DNA from: Mucilaginibacter sp. SMC90
Lineage (GTDB): Bacteria; Bacteroidota; Bacteroidia; Sphingobacteriales; Sphingobacteriaceae
NCBI RefSeq assembly: GCF_022811725.1
Contig: NZ_CP094527.1
Span: 372,001-436,000, forward strand
Direction: 5' to 3'
Length of the DNA stretch: 64,000 bases
Under the pieces are notes generated by a model. The model did not search any database. It was not told the DNA's origin and was given only the letters and a program-made list of their open reading frames with translations. Positions 1-8,884 of this stretch are shown piece by piece (within the stretch, counting starts at the first letter, position 1; every line of letters starts with the position of its first letter). A program made the translations under genes and the position numbers.

Positions 1-1721
1 TGCACAAATACTTCGGTGGCCGCCGCATGTTTGATCACATTGCTCAGCAATTCCTGTACAATACGATAAATTATGAGTTGCTCCTGCAAAGAAAGATCAT
101 GTTTGATGTTCATCATTTGTGATTCTATATGCATATGGGCTGTTGAAGCTGTTGCGCACAGGTCATTAAGCGCTGTTTCCAGGCCGGAACGCAGCAGGGC
201 CTCGGGCATCATATTGCGGGCAATTCGCCGTAGTTCGGTAACGGAATTATCCAGCTGAGTGATCACTTTATTCAGCGACCCTCCGGCCCCCTGATCAACT
301 TCCGAAAGGTTTATTTTTACCCCCGCAAGCATGCCGCCAAGACCATCATGCAGGTCGCGGGCAAGTCTCGCCCGCTCCCTTTCCTCTCCCTGAAGCAAAG
401 CCTGGGCAACGGCTATATGTTGTTCTTGCTGTAACGATCTGAGTTGTTGTTCGGCCCTGTATTTGCGCTGCCTGTAGAAATAAATAAATAAAAAGACTAT
501 CAGCATCGACAAGGAAAGACTACCCCAAAGAAAAAGCTGCTGCATTTTTGAACGCTGGTTCAACTGCAAAATCTCTTTTTCCTTTTCGGCATAATTGAAG
601 CGTGCTTCAAGCGCCTTTACCTGCACATCTGTCTGGGTTCCAACCAAACTGTCCGTCAGTCGGTTAAATTTTAGCAGCCATTGGTAAGCTTCCTGGGGGC
701 TGTTTAAAGCCGAATCTGTTGTTGCCAGCTCTCGCAATACCTGCCTCATGTTCTCCGGCATTTCTGCTACATAAGGCCTGTGATAAATTTTTAGCAATAT
801 TTTCTTCGCTTCGGCAAACTTTTTCTGCGCTTTATAAGTCTGAAACTGCTCCATCATAAGTGTGGTAACATCATAAAAGCGTTTCAGTGTATCACCGATT
901 TGGATACCTTTGTCAAGGCTGATCAGCGCCTGGCCCCAGTTTTTGATGCCATTATAATATCGCCCCTCGGCCCGGTAATAGGATGGTAAATGAATAGACC
1001 GGGGATAAAGGGTTAAAAATCGTTTGGCGCTGTCCAGGTAGGTTCTGGAAAGGGTGTAATCTGGTTTGCTGAGGTAATTATCAGCTATCTTGCTGTAGCA
1101 ATTTAACAGGCTTTCGCCGGTATCGCTGTTTTTTTCTTTAAATATAGCTATCGCCTTGTTGTAGTATAAGTTGGACCTGTCATAGTCAAAGATATTGCTG
1201 AACACAACGCCCAGGCTCATATAATAAGTACCGATATGACCGGTATCCCCTGCCTTGATAGCCATTGGTATAACCTTATTTAACAGTATGTCGGCAAATG
1301 AGCGTTCATTGCCGGTACGTTCTTCCAGGGCACCATAGTTATGCCAGGCTTTTGAATTGAGCGCGTAAGCCTCTCGCGAATGAATATTTCGTAAAAACTG
1401 GTCGGCCAGCAGGTATTCACGTTTGGCCCTCGGGATATCATACTCAAAATAAGCACTGGCCAGATAATAATGTGCCTGCCCCTGATAATAATCACCTGCC
1501 GGATTAAACTTCAGTGCATCCAATGCATAGCGTACGCCTTTGGCGCTGTCCAGATCTGCCCAGTACTGAGAAAGTAAGAAAAGTGTTTTAGCCCTGACCG
1601 TATCGCTCAGCCTCTTGCTTAGCAAAGTTTTCAGGCTGTCTGAATACCGTTTGTCATCAGCTTGCTGTCCCAGGCTAATGAGCGGTAACAGGAACAGGAC
1701 GATGAGTAAATATTTTTTCAA
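1..1721 (-). CDS. TPR sensor histidine kinase (HisKA_3 type), 3' end beyond window
   Basis: Membrane-anchored NarL-type sensor kinase, truncated by the left edge so the end of the ATPase domain is missing. A short N-terminal signal segment (KKYLLIVLFLLPL) is followed by about 330 residues of helical TPR-like repeats, a transmembrane segment near 1070-1000 (LFLWGSLSLSMLIVFLFIYFY region) and a HisKA_3 dimerisation helix with the motif RARLARDLHDGLGG, whose His is the phosphorylation site. An ELLSNVIKHA motif marks the start of the HATPase domain. The start is probably a TTG at 1721; no ATG gives the signal peptide. A partner LuxR-type regulator is expected outside the window. Ligand unknown. 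Confidence 0.85.
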   Translation of the reverse strand, partial: MKKYLLIVLFLLPLISLGQQADDKRYSDSLKTLLSKRLSDTVRAKTLFLLSQYWADLDSAKGVRYALDALKFNPAGDYYQGQAHYYLASAYFEYDIPRAKREYLLADQFLRNIHSREAYALNSKAWHNYGALEERTGNERSFADILLNKVIPMAIKAGDTGHIGTYYMSLGVVFSNIFDYDRSNLYYNKAIAIFKEKNSDTGESLLNCYSKIADNYLSKPDYTLSRTYLDSAKRFLTLYPRSIHLPSYYRAEGRYYNGIKNWGQALISLDKGIQIGDTLKRFYDVTTLMMEQFQTYKAQKKFAEAKKILLKIYHRPYVAEMPENMRQVLRELATTDSALNSPQEAYQWLLKFNRLTDSLVGTQTDVQVKALEARFNYAEKEKEILQLNQRSKMQQLFLWGSLSLSMLIVFLFIYFYRQRKYRAEQQLRSLQQEQHIAVAQALLQGEERERARLARDLHDGLGGMLAGVKINLSEVDQGAGGSLNKVITQLDNSVTELRRIARNMMPEALLRSGLETALNDLCATASTAHMHIESQMMNIKHDLSLQEQLIIYRIVQELLSNVIKHAAATEVFV

Positions 1722-1886
1722 GGTAATGACAAGCGTTTGTTACAAAGTTGCTTATAAATTTTTTCGAAAGCCACTAAGGAATACCATGATTTCTTATCAG
1801 GGTTTTCATGGATATTATTAAATCAATATTTACAGGGATTGTTTGCGAGGCCTGTTGTGGGCAATTTTGATAAAAACACTACGCTT

Positions 1887-2843
1887 ATGAAACCAACTTA
1901 TCTGATTACGCTTTTAGCCTGTCTTATCCCCTTAATATCCTGTAGTAAAAAAGATAATGCCGGCCCCGGCGGAGGCGGTAATTTCGGTACCGGCAGCATC
2001 TACTACGATTGGTCGGAAGGTGCCGGGCTGGCGGTGGTGTACCAGCTTGACCTCAACAACGCCGTACGGTCAAAAGCATTGTCTTATAATCCCGACCGGC
2101 ATGCCTGGGATATCAGCCGCGACAGAAGTAGAATGATCCAGTCGGTAGCTGATCCGGGCGATTATGACGGTGAAATTTACAGGATCATCAATATGAGCAA
2201 CGGACAAACCATCTCCGAATTTAAAAAGAAGGGAACAGAGCTCAGCAGTTTTACTGCGCCTTTATTTTCGCCTGATATGAGCCTGATAGCCGTTCCGCCA
2301 ACTTTTGACCGCGGATTACTGATTTTAAATGCGCAGGGACAACTACTGAAAGAAGTGGTGACCATTGCCGGTAATAAGATCAAAGGACATATTTGCTGGA
2401 TGCCGGACAAAAGTATCCTTTGTACCGTTGGCAATACCATTTATAGGTTGAATAACAGCTATACCTACGGCAATGTGATCGCGCAGCTTAACTTCAGCGA
2501 CTGGAACCATGTAACGGCAAGCAACGATGGCAGTAAGATAGCCTTTGCTGCAGGAAAGCATATATGGCTGATGGCGGCCAATGGCGATAATTTGAAGCAG
2601 ATCACCACAAGCAATAATGAAGAAGGGTATCCTGTATTTTCGCCAGATGGCCAGCACCTGCTCATCGGGACCGATTATGTTGGCGAAGGTAATGCCATAC
2701 AACGCTGGAAACTAACTATCATTCCGGCCGATGGAAAACAGTATAATGTAAATGATGGAGCGGATAGCCGTGTAATACCCATCAAGCTAAAAAACAGCGA
2801 GAGTACTCAGGAACTGAGCAATTATATTATGGAATGGCGTTAG
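1887..2843 (+). CDS. TolB/WD40-like beta-propeller lipoprotein
   Basis: Secreted lipoprotein of about 318 residues. The ATG at 1887 gives a lipoprotein signal with lipobox LISC, followed by a glycine-rich linker; an in-frame upstream start at 1839 would spoil this signal and is rejected. The mature part holds repeated blade-like segments (LFSPDMSLIAVPP, VFSPDGQHLLIGT) typical of PD40/TolB propellers, with SPDG signatures. No catalytic residues are recognisable, so a protein-binding or sensing role in the periplasm is the most one can say. It stands alone and converges with the GH97 gene over a bidirectional terminator. Confidence 0.75.
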   Translation: MKPTYLITLLACLIPLISCSKKDNAGPGGGGNFGTGSIYYDWSEGAGLAVVYQLDLNNAVRSKALSYNPDRHAWDISRDRSRMIQSVADPGDYDGEIYRIINMSNGQTISEFKKKGTELSSFTAPLFSPDMSLIAVPPTFDRGLLILNAQGQLLKEVVTIAGNKIKGHICWMPDKSILCTVGNTIYRLNNSYTYGNVIAQLNFSDWNHVTASNDGSKIAFAAGKHIWLMAANGDNLKQITTSNNEEGYPVFSPDGQHLLIGTDYVGEGNAIQRWKLTIIPADGKQYNVNDGADSRVIPIKLKNSESTQELSNYIMEWR

Positions 2844-2959
2844 ATTGAGTATAGGGTAATATCCAAAACACCCCAAAAGGAAAATATAAAAACACCTTAT
2901 CTTAAGGTAAAGAATATTCAGGGTAACTGATGCATTGCGTTAATTCCCGGTTGTATAAC

Positions 2960-3002
2960 AAAGCCAACAAGTACCTTCGTTTCAGGATACCTGTTGGCTT
3001 TG
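2960..3002. terminator. Bidirectional terminator between convergent genes
   Basis: Inverted repeat with arms AAAGCCAACAAGTA and TACCTGTTGGCTTT, one mismatch and a short loop, lying between the ends of two convergent genes (2843 and 3034). Confidence 0.7.
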
Positions 3003-3033
3003 CGCCGATGGCCCGTTTGCAAATACGAGAGAT

Positions 3034-4965
3034 CTAATTTATAAATTGAATGATAAAGCCGCCTTTGGGTGCCAAATTGTACGCCCAGTTAGAAATGGAC
3101 GAAGATGTTTGCACATTAAATTCCATTAACTGATCTTTCCCTTCGGATATAAGCCTGAACTTAGAAAACCCTTTACCAAGTTTTTTAAGGTCGAGGTTAA
3201 CAGGCAGTTTATTATTGGTGCCGTTGATACCCACGATATAGTGGAGTGCGCCTTTTTGCCTGGATAGTACTATGGCCTTACCTGGTTCTGCAACAAGATA
3301 ATCTGTTTTATCCCAGGTGGCGGGCATATCTTTAAGCAGGCCCTTAACCTCGGTTGGCAGTGATTCAAACACCTCTTTTGAATCGGCAAAATGGATAATG
3401 CCGGAAGTGTAGATCATGGCCATAGCGAGCTCATGAACAGCGGTGTTGACACGAGGGAATTTCCTCATCGTCAAAGCAAAAGGGGTATAGTCTGCCGGGC
3501 CTGCAACATTCCTGGTAAAAGGCAGCACGGTATTTTGCTCTGCCGCTTTCTCCGGGAACCGCGGCTCATAAAAATAACTTTCGGTACCTAAAATGGCTTC
3601 GGCTGTTAAATAATTGGGCCAGGTACGGTGCCAGCCTCTCGGGGCGGTAGTTCCATGCAGGTTTACCAGTAAATGCTCTTTGGCGGCATCTTCAAAAACG
3701 CCCTGGATAGCGGCCATTACTTCCTGCCTGTCTGAACACCAGAAATCTATTTTAACACCTTTAACACCCATTCCGGCCAGTTGCCTGAATCGTGCTTTCC
3801 TTTTTTCCGGATCAAAATACTCTGACGAGTAACCCCAAACCAATGGCTGGATACCTTTAGCTATGGCATGATCAATGATCTTGCCTTCTTGGTTAGCCCT
3901 TTCCCAACCGGCATCAAACAATGTATACCTAAAGCCAAACTCGGCCGAAAGGTCTGTAAACTCATTGTAGATTTTGGCAGAATGATCATCAGGATGTGAC
4001 CACCATGACCATGCCGCTTTACCTGTTTGAATCCACGATGTATCTTCAATTTTTGATGCAGGCGCCAGGTCGGTGATCAGGGTTGACAGCAAGATATCGC
4101 CAGCCTTGTCGCCGATGATGATGGTCCTCCACGGCATTGTCCACGGCAGTGTTGATTCGGGATAAGCATGTTCCTTATCGGCTAACGGCAGGGTGTATTT
4201 CTCATCTTTTTCGGCAAACGCTACCTGGTAAATGCCATCTTTAGCATCCGGACGCAAATGGCAGCCGGGGTACGAACCATCGGTTGCCGATTCGGCAATT
4301 AAAACCCAGTTTTTATTATCATTTACATTAAAAAGCGCAGGCATACACCAGCCTACCGATGGGTTACGTGAGCCATTAATGGGATCGCCCGATTTTACAT
4401 TGACATAGAAATCTTCATACCCCGGTTCGTATTTGCCAGCTTTGTTGTAGGGTTCCAGCCAGCCTTTGGCATTTTGCGCTATATGGAAACCGGTAACTTC
4501 ATCTTTTATGATACGTGTTTTTTTGTCGCCGTCGGTAAAGCGATAGCGAAACGCCACGCCTTCCTTGGTGGCAACCAGGTCAACTATCATCAGTGCACCC
4601 TGTTTGTTTTTAAAAGTTATGCTTCGGTGGTTTAGTTCATGATCAACACTTTTATTACTGGCTACTTTTAGCTCATATTGTTCCCTACTCTTTTGAATAG
4701 GCGAAACTTCAACAACGGATAAGCCGGTTGTAAAATCCTGATCATCGCAAACCAGGCCGAGGGGAGAAGCATCGATAATTACTTTGTTTCTTCGCGTTAC
4801 GTTGTAAGATAAATGTCCGTCACCGCTTAGCGATAAGGATATTTTGTTCAGCTGATCTTCAGATCGTATATCAAGTGCTTTTGTTTGGGCAACACCGTTT
4901 ACGGTAAAAAAGAACAAGCCGATAGCAATTAAGCCAAAAGTGTGATAGATAGTTTTTCTTTTCAT
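3034..4965 (-). CDS. Glycoside hydrolase family 97 (alpha-glycosidase)
   Basis: Secreted GH97 enzyme of 643 residues, the usual length, with a signal peptide ending near VNGVAQ. It contains the N-terminal beta-sandwich and the TIM barrel with the family hallmarks GVKGVKIDFW, LVNLHG and WPNYLTAEAILGTE. Asp407 in KIDFW falls where retaining members (the BtGH97b alpha-galactosidase type) have the nucleophile, and Glu462 lies 55 residues on, as the acid/base does in that enzyme. A retaining alpha-galactosidase is therefore more likely than an inverting SusB alpha-glucosidase. It stands alone, with no SusCD or regulator beside it. The substrate is inferred. Confidence 0.88.
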   Translation of the reverse strand: MKRKTIYHTFGLIAIGLFFFTVNGVAQTKALDIRSEDQLNKISLSLSGDGHLSYNVTRRNKVIIDASPLGLVCDDQDFTTGLSVVEVSPIQKSREQYELKVASNKSVDHELNHRSITFKNKQGALMIVDLVATKEGVAFRYRFTDGDKKTRIIKDEVTGFHIAQNAKGWLEPYNKAGKYEPGYEDFYVNVKSGDPINGSRNPSVGWCMPALFNVNDNKNWVLIAESATDGSYPGCHLRPDAKDGIYQVAFAEKDEKYTLPLADKEHAYPESTLPWTMPWRTIIIGDKAGDILLSTLITDLAPASKIEDTSWIQTGKAAWSWWSHPDDHSAKIYNEFTDLSAEFGFRYTLFDAGWERANQEGKIIDHAIAKGIQPLVWGYSSEYFDPEKRKARFRQLAGMGVKGVKIDFWCSDRQEVMAAIQGVFEDAAKEHLLVNLHGTTAPRGWHRTWPNYLTAEAILGTESYFYEPRFPEKAAEQNTVLPFTRNVAGPADYTPFALTMRKFPRVNTAVHELAMAMIYTSGIIHFADSKEVFESLPTEVKGLLKDMPATWDKTDYLVAEPGKAIVLSRQKGALHYIVGINGTNNKLPVNLDLKKLGKGFSKFRLISEGKDQLMEFNVQTSSSISNWAYNLAPKGGFIIQFIN

Positions 4966-5184
4966 AGGTTAATGGTGTGATGAGCTCAGGTGATCACCAC
5001 GTCAGGTTCATAATAATACGCTATAGGATTTGCCCGGCAAATGTTTAAGGGTAAATTATATCAAACACCGGGGCCCTTAAAAACAAAGTTAAACAACAGG
5101 CAGAGTTTAAAAAATGGACTATGTGTTCGCATAGATGGATTTTACTATCGTAAAAGAGAATTTTGCTTGGTTTCGGATGTGCTT
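4966..5184. other. Intergenic region upstream of GH97, no gene seen
   Basis: AT-rich spacer with short open frames only. They show no coding character and I give them no function. It ends at the tRNA-Asp-derived repeat block. Confidence 0.4.
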
Positions 5185-5250
5185 AAAAAAAGCTTTAAAC
5201 ACAAAAAAGCCTCAACTTTTTCAAGTTAAGGCTTTTAGCGGAATGGACGG
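5185..5250 (-). repeat. Left copy of tRNA-Asp 3'-end/terminator block (putative att site)
   Basis: A 66-bp block, one mismatch from 52534-52599, carrying the 17-bp core TTTAGCGGAATGGACGG, which is the 3' end of tRNA-Asp in reverse orientation. The core is followed on the minus strand by a rho-independent hairpin (AGCCTTAACTTG / CAAGTTGAGGCT type) and a T run. There is no tRNA body here: similarity to tRNA-Asp stops after the core. This is the expected relic of integration at a tRNA 3' end. Confidence 0.65.
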
Positions 5251-5436
5251 AACCGGAATTTCGGCGGAATCCAATATTCATATGCCTTATTTACAAGTAG
5301 TTGAAATCAAATCTTTTCAAGGTTACCCTAAATGGCACCCTTGCAATTTGGTTCTATTTTAATAGATTCTGGGGAAAGAACTCTCGGAACAAATTTAATA
5401 ACAAATATCAATAATAAAAATAAAAAATTTCACGAA

Positions 5437-5563
5437 GCCGGAGGCTCTGCGAAATATTGAATTCTTCGCGAGAATGTGCTTTTTTAGCAGTTAAATGGAG
5501 GTTTTTGATTTGCCTAAAATAAAATGGCTCGATGGTAGCCTTTAGAAAAATTCAATTACCGGA
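5437..5563. repeat. Left imperfect direct repeat of 39-kb cargo
   Basis: Contains GCCGGAGGCTCT, then TTCTTCG, ATGTGC, TTTTTAGC, a GAGGTTTTT-like run, GCCTAAAA, CTCGATGGTAGCCTTT and AATTCAATT in the same order as at 44832-44965. Overall identity is roughly three quarters by eye. Confidence 0.55.
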
Positions 5564-5711
5564 AGAGCTTCAAGGAAATTGGCGGCTGCCTGTACTTCGA
5601 CTATGAAGACATCTGCTGCACAGCAGAAAAAGAATTGTATAGTGAAAGTATGAGATTACATCGGCTGCATGGAACTATCCTAATTTCCGCAAAAGTGATA
5701 TAAATAAAATG

Positions 5712-5723
5712 TGAGCATTCTCA
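5712..5723. promoter_or_regulatory. CRP/FNR-type operator (site 1) of the aldehyde dehydrogenase promoter
   Basis: TGAGCATTCTCA, a TGA-N6-TCA palindrome within TGTGA-N6-TCATT. Its centre (5717.5) is 55 bp upstream of the centre of a -7 box TAATTTCG at 5769-5776, giving a predicted start near 5780 for the gene at 5821. Confidence 0.6.
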
Positions 5724-5820
5724 TTCCTGCGGCTGCCTTCCATCATTCCTGCGCTGCAAGTGTATTGTTAATTTCGTTCGTCAATCCTGATTTATAGGAA
5801 TTGATTTAAACATCAATAGC

Positions 5821-7224
5821 ATGGAAACAACAGTGAGAATACGAGCGATAAAAACAGTGAACCCTTTTAACAACGAAGTGGTTAAGACTTTTGAAACAAT
5901 GACCGATGAGCAGATCGGTTCAAAGATCGCGTTGGCGGTCCAGGCGTTCGAAATCTGGAAGAAAACAACCAAAGCAGAACGTGCACAACTATTGCACAGC
6001 GTAGCGCAATTGATGCGCAGCCGGATCAAGGAGTTAGCCGCGCTGGCTACGCTGGAAATGGGCAAATTGTTGAAAGAAAGCCGGGCGGAAGTGGAACTTT
6101 GCGCCGCTATCTTTGAGTATTATGCGGATAACGGTGAAAAATTCCTGGCAGACCAGCCGTTGGAGACGCCGGAAGGCTCCGCCTTCCTGAGCTATGAGCC
6201 GCTTGGCGTCATCCTGAGCATCCAACCCTGGAACTTCCCCTTTTACCAGATCACGCGTTCGGCAGCGCCGCACCTGATGGCGGGTAACACTATGCTCCTC
6301 AAACATGCGTCCAACGTGCCGCAATGTGCGCAGGTCATGGAAGATATTTTTATAGAGGCTGGTTTTCCTGAAGGTGTTTACCAGAATTTATTTATCCCCG
6401 GCAGCAAGATCGATGCATTGGTGGCCGATAAAAGAATCAAGGCAGTAACCCTGACCGGCAGCGAACCTGCAGGCGCTTCCATTGCCGCCGCAGCCGGAAA
6501 GTATATCAAGAAATCTACGCTGGAGCTCGGCGGCAGCGATGCCTTTGTTGTGCTGGATGATGCCGATGTGGAACAGGCAGCCGAAGCTGCAGTAAGGGGA
6601 CGTATCTGGAATGCGGGGCAGGTTTGCGTATCTCCTAAAAGAGTGATCGTTGAGGAAGCTGTCGCAGAAGCATTCCTGGAAAAAGTAAAAGCCAAATTTG
6701 CAGCCTTAAAAGTGGGCGACCCGATGGATGAGCAAACCGACCTGGCTCCATTGAGCAGTGAGAAAGCGGTGGAAGATGTCATTGGACAGGTTCAAAAAGC
6801 AGTTGAGCAGGGTGCGACCGTCCTGGCCGGCGGACACCGGATCGATCGTCCTGGCGCCTTTATGGAGCCGACCATCATGACCGACATCCAGCCGGGAATC
6901 GCTGCCTACGCAGAAGAGATCTTTGGTCCGGTGTTCATGTTTTACAAAGTAAAAGACGAGCAGGCAGCCATAGCGCTGGCAAATGCCACTGAATTTGGTT
7001 TAGGCGGCAGCGTGTTCAGTTCCAATGAGGAGCGGGCCGTCAATGTGGCCAGACAAATCGATACCGGTATGGTGTATATCAACCATGTCACCGGCATCGC
7101 ACCTGAACTGCCTTTCGGCGGCACCAAACATTCCGGTTATGGCCGCGAACAGTCGCCGGCAGCGATTTATGAGTTCGTCAACGCCAAACTGATCCGGGTG
7201 ACCACGGCGGAGAGCGCCTACTGA
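5821..7224 (+). CDS. NAD(P)-dependent succinate-semialdehyde dehydrogenase family protein
   Basis: Cytoplasmic aldehyde dehydrogenase of 467 residues, GabD1/Sad-like in length and N-terminus (KTVNPFNNEVVKTF). It oxidises an aldehyde, possibly succinate semialdehyde, to the acid. The catalytic Cys269 lies in NAGQVCVSPKR, the general base Glu235 in TLELGGSDAF, and the cofactor region contains PWNFPF and TGSEPAG. It is the first gene after operator site 1 and is followed 25 bp later by a universal stress protein, so the two are probably cotranscribed. The true substrate is not fixed by sequence; short aliphatic or toxic aldehydes are alternatives. The start ATG is preceded by no clear ribosome-binding site, as is usual here. 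Confidence 0.85.
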   Translation: METTVRIRAIKTVNPFNNEVVKTFETMTDEQIGSKIALAVQAFEIWKKTTKAERAQLLHSVAQLMRSRIKELAALATLEMGKLLKESRAEVELCAAIFEYYADNGEKFLADQPLETPEGSAFLSYEPLGVILSIQPWNFPFYQITRSAAPHLMAGNTMLLKHASNVPQCAQVMEDIFIEAGFPEGVYQNLFIPGSKIDALVADKRIKAVTLTGSEPAGASIAAAAGKYIKKSTLELGGSDAFVVLDDADVEQAAEAAVRGRIWNAGQVCVSPKRVIVEEAVAEAFLEKVKAKFAALKVGDPMDEQTDLAPLSSEKAVEDVIGQVQKAVEQGATVLAGGHRIDRPGAFMEPTIMTDIQPGIAAYAEEIFGPVFMFYKVKDEQAAIALANATEFGLGGSVFSSNEERAVNVARQIDTGMVYINHVTGIAPELPFGGTKHSGYGREQSPAAIYEFVNAKLIRVTTAESAY

Positions 7225-7249
7225 TCATCAAACGCTATTAAAAGATGTT

Positions 7250-8122
7250 ATGAAAACGATATTAGTTCTAACCGACTTTTCAATCAATGCCGACTATGTC
7301 GCGCATTATGCGCTGGAACTGGCGCAACAGCTCCGGGCAAACCTGCTGGTTTGTAATGTATACCAAGACAATGCTAATGAAAAGAGTCCTGACGAAAAAT
7401 CATGGCCGTTACGGGCCTGCGAGGAAGCCAGCATCAACGACCTGGGCGAACTGACAGCCCGGCTGAAGGCCAGGCGGAATAAACAGGATATTTCGTCAGA
7501 CGGGTTCAGACCGGAGATATTGCAATGCAGCCTGGAAGGCGTGGTGGATCAGCAATTAAAAGTACTGACCGCAAAACATGACCTGCTGATGGCGGTGATC
7601 AGTAATCACAGTGCTAACAACCTGAGCGGCGATTTCGGAAAAAACCATACTAAGGCAATCATCGAAAAGGCTGGAATTCCAGTGTTGGTGGTTCCTTACC
7701 AGGTCCGTTTTAAACCGTACCGGAACATTGTTTTCGCATCAGCCATGAACGCTGACGAGATACCCGTTTTACGCTCGCTGACCGATCTGGCCAAACATTC
7801 GGATGCAACGCTCCTGCTGGCCCATGTCGCCGCGGTTACCTCAGGTACCCGGCGGGCGCGATCCGCATTCGAAGCTTTCTGTGATCAGATCCCCGCCAGA
7901 ATTAATTATCCGAACATCAGTTACGCTAATATTAATGCCAAAGACGTAGCACGTGGGCTGAAAGAAACGACTGCTGATACTGCAGTAGACTTATTAGTAC
8001 TCGTGCATCGCCGGAGAAGCCGCTTTCAGCAACTGTTCGGCGGAAGTATCACCAGTAAAATGCTGACAAGGCCCTATAAACCATTGCTGGTCTTTCCGGG
8101 ATCAACAATAAACGCATCTTAG
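7250..8122 (+). CDS. Tandem universal stress protein (UspA x2)
   Basis: 290 residues, two UspA folds in one chain. The N-terminal domain begins KTILVLTDFSINADYVAHYALELA and ends with GIPVLVVPYQ; the second begins near residue 155 (YRNIVFASAMNADE) and ends KPLLVFPG. Cytoplasmic stress protein, function not defined at residue level. It follows the aldehyde dehydrogenase closely and precedes a strong terminator. One of four such tandem proteins in this island, which is unusual clustering. Confidence 0.85.
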   Translation: MKTILVLTDFSINADYVAHYALELAQQLRANLLVCNVYQDNANEKSPDEKSWPLRACEEASINDLGELTARLKARRNKQDISSDGFRPEILQCSLEGVVDQQLKVLTAKHDLLMAVISNHSANNLSGDFGKNHTKAIIEKAGIPVLVVPYQVRFKPYRNIVFASAMNADEIPVLRSLTDLAKHSDATLLLAHVAAVTSGTRRARSAFEAFCDQIPARINYPNISYANINAKDVARGLKETTADTAVDLLVLVHRRRSRFQQLFGGSITSKMLTRPYKPLLVFPGSTINAS

Positions 8123-8151
8123 CGCGTCCTTTAGATCATTCTCCATATAAC

Positions 8152-8189
8152 AATGCCTGTCTTCCCCCATGATGACAGGCATTTTTTTT
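8152..8189 (+). terminator. Rho-independent terminator
   Basis: Perfect 10-bp arms AATGCCTGTC and GACAGGCATT followed by a run of eight Ts, directly after the stress-protein gene. Confidence 0.85.
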
Positions 8190-8211
8190 GCCTTTTTTCA
8201 AGGTTTAGCCA

Positions 8212-8223
8212 TGATACAGATCA
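8212..8223. promoter_or_regulatory. CRP/FNR-type operator (site 2) of the YceI/porin operon
   Basis: TGATACAGATCA, arms TGAT/ATCA. Its centre (8217.5) is 55 bp from the centre of a perfect -7 box TACCTTTG at 8269-8276; predicted start near 8280, 15 bp before the ATG at 8295. Confidence 0.65.
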
Positions 8224-8294
8224 CATTTTGATCCAATGCCTATCATTAGCCGGACCATCTATCAGCCCTACCTTTGAGCAACAAATCAACAGAT

Positions 8295-8882
8295 ATGAAA
8301 AAGACAAACAAGCGAATTTCTATTATCCCCCTGATGATCGCGCTAACTATTTTTTTAGCCGTTCCAAGGCTTGTAAAGGCTCAGGCGAACTATAAGCTGG
8401 CTCCTGGCAGCACCCTTAAAGTACTGGGTTCCTCTAATGTCCATGACTGGACCATGACCTCCGGCGCGGCAGAAAGCCAGGCACAATTTGATCTGGCGAA
8501 CCATAGCCTGCCGGCTTTAACGCTCCGCGTACCGGCTACCAGCCTCAAGAGTGAGCACAGTTCGATGGACGACCGCACTTACACGGCGATCAATGCCAAA
8601 AAATACCCGGACATCAGTTTTAAGCTGACCTCCGCTACCGTACTTGCAGGCGATGGCAATACCTATCAGATCAAAGCGAATGGCGACCTGACCATTGCCG
8701 GCGTGACCAAGCCCATCACGGTAGAGGTAACGGCAGTCAATGCGGACAATGCCATCACCTGCAGCGGATCCAAAAAAATTCAATTAACCGACTATGGCAT
8801 TAAACCCCCAACTTTTATGCTGGGCGCCATGAAAGTGTATAATGACCTCACTATTCAGTTTAACCTTATTTATAAAAAGTAA
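8295..8882 (+). CDS. YceI family periplasmic protein (first copy)
   Basis: Secreted lipocalin-like protein of 195 residues. The ATG at 8295 gives a signal peptide ending VKAQA; the upstream in-frame start at 8274 lies on top of the -7 box and is rejected. It contains YceI features: VLGSSNVHDWTM, the MDDRTYTAINAKKYPDISFKL-like central motif, and GDLTIAGVTKPITVEV. YceI proteins bind polyisoprenoid or amphiphilic ligands in the periplasm; the ligand here is unknown. First gene of a tight run (8295-12335) under operator site 2, followed 2 bp later by an outer-membrane protein. Confidence 0.85.
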   Translation: MKKTNKRISIIPLMIALTIFLAVPRLVKAQANYKLAPGSTLKVLGSSNVHDWTMTSGAAESQAQFDLANHSLPALTLRVPATSLKSEHSSMDDRTYTAINAKKYPDISFKLTSATVLAGDGNTYQIKANGDLTIAGVTKPITVEVTAVNADNAITCSGSKKIQLTDYGIKPPTFMLGAMKVYNDLTIQFNLIYKK

Positions 8883-8884
8883 TC

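Noticed and set aside
5041-5362. Two overlapping open frames in the gap after GH97
   Set aside because: They run through the tRNA-derived repeat and terminator, so they are not coding.
5801-5816. Palindrome TTGATTTAAACATCAA next to the aldehyde dehydrogenase start
   Set aside because: It lies downstream of the predicted -7 box and has a different half-site spacing from the nine operators, so it is not counted with them.
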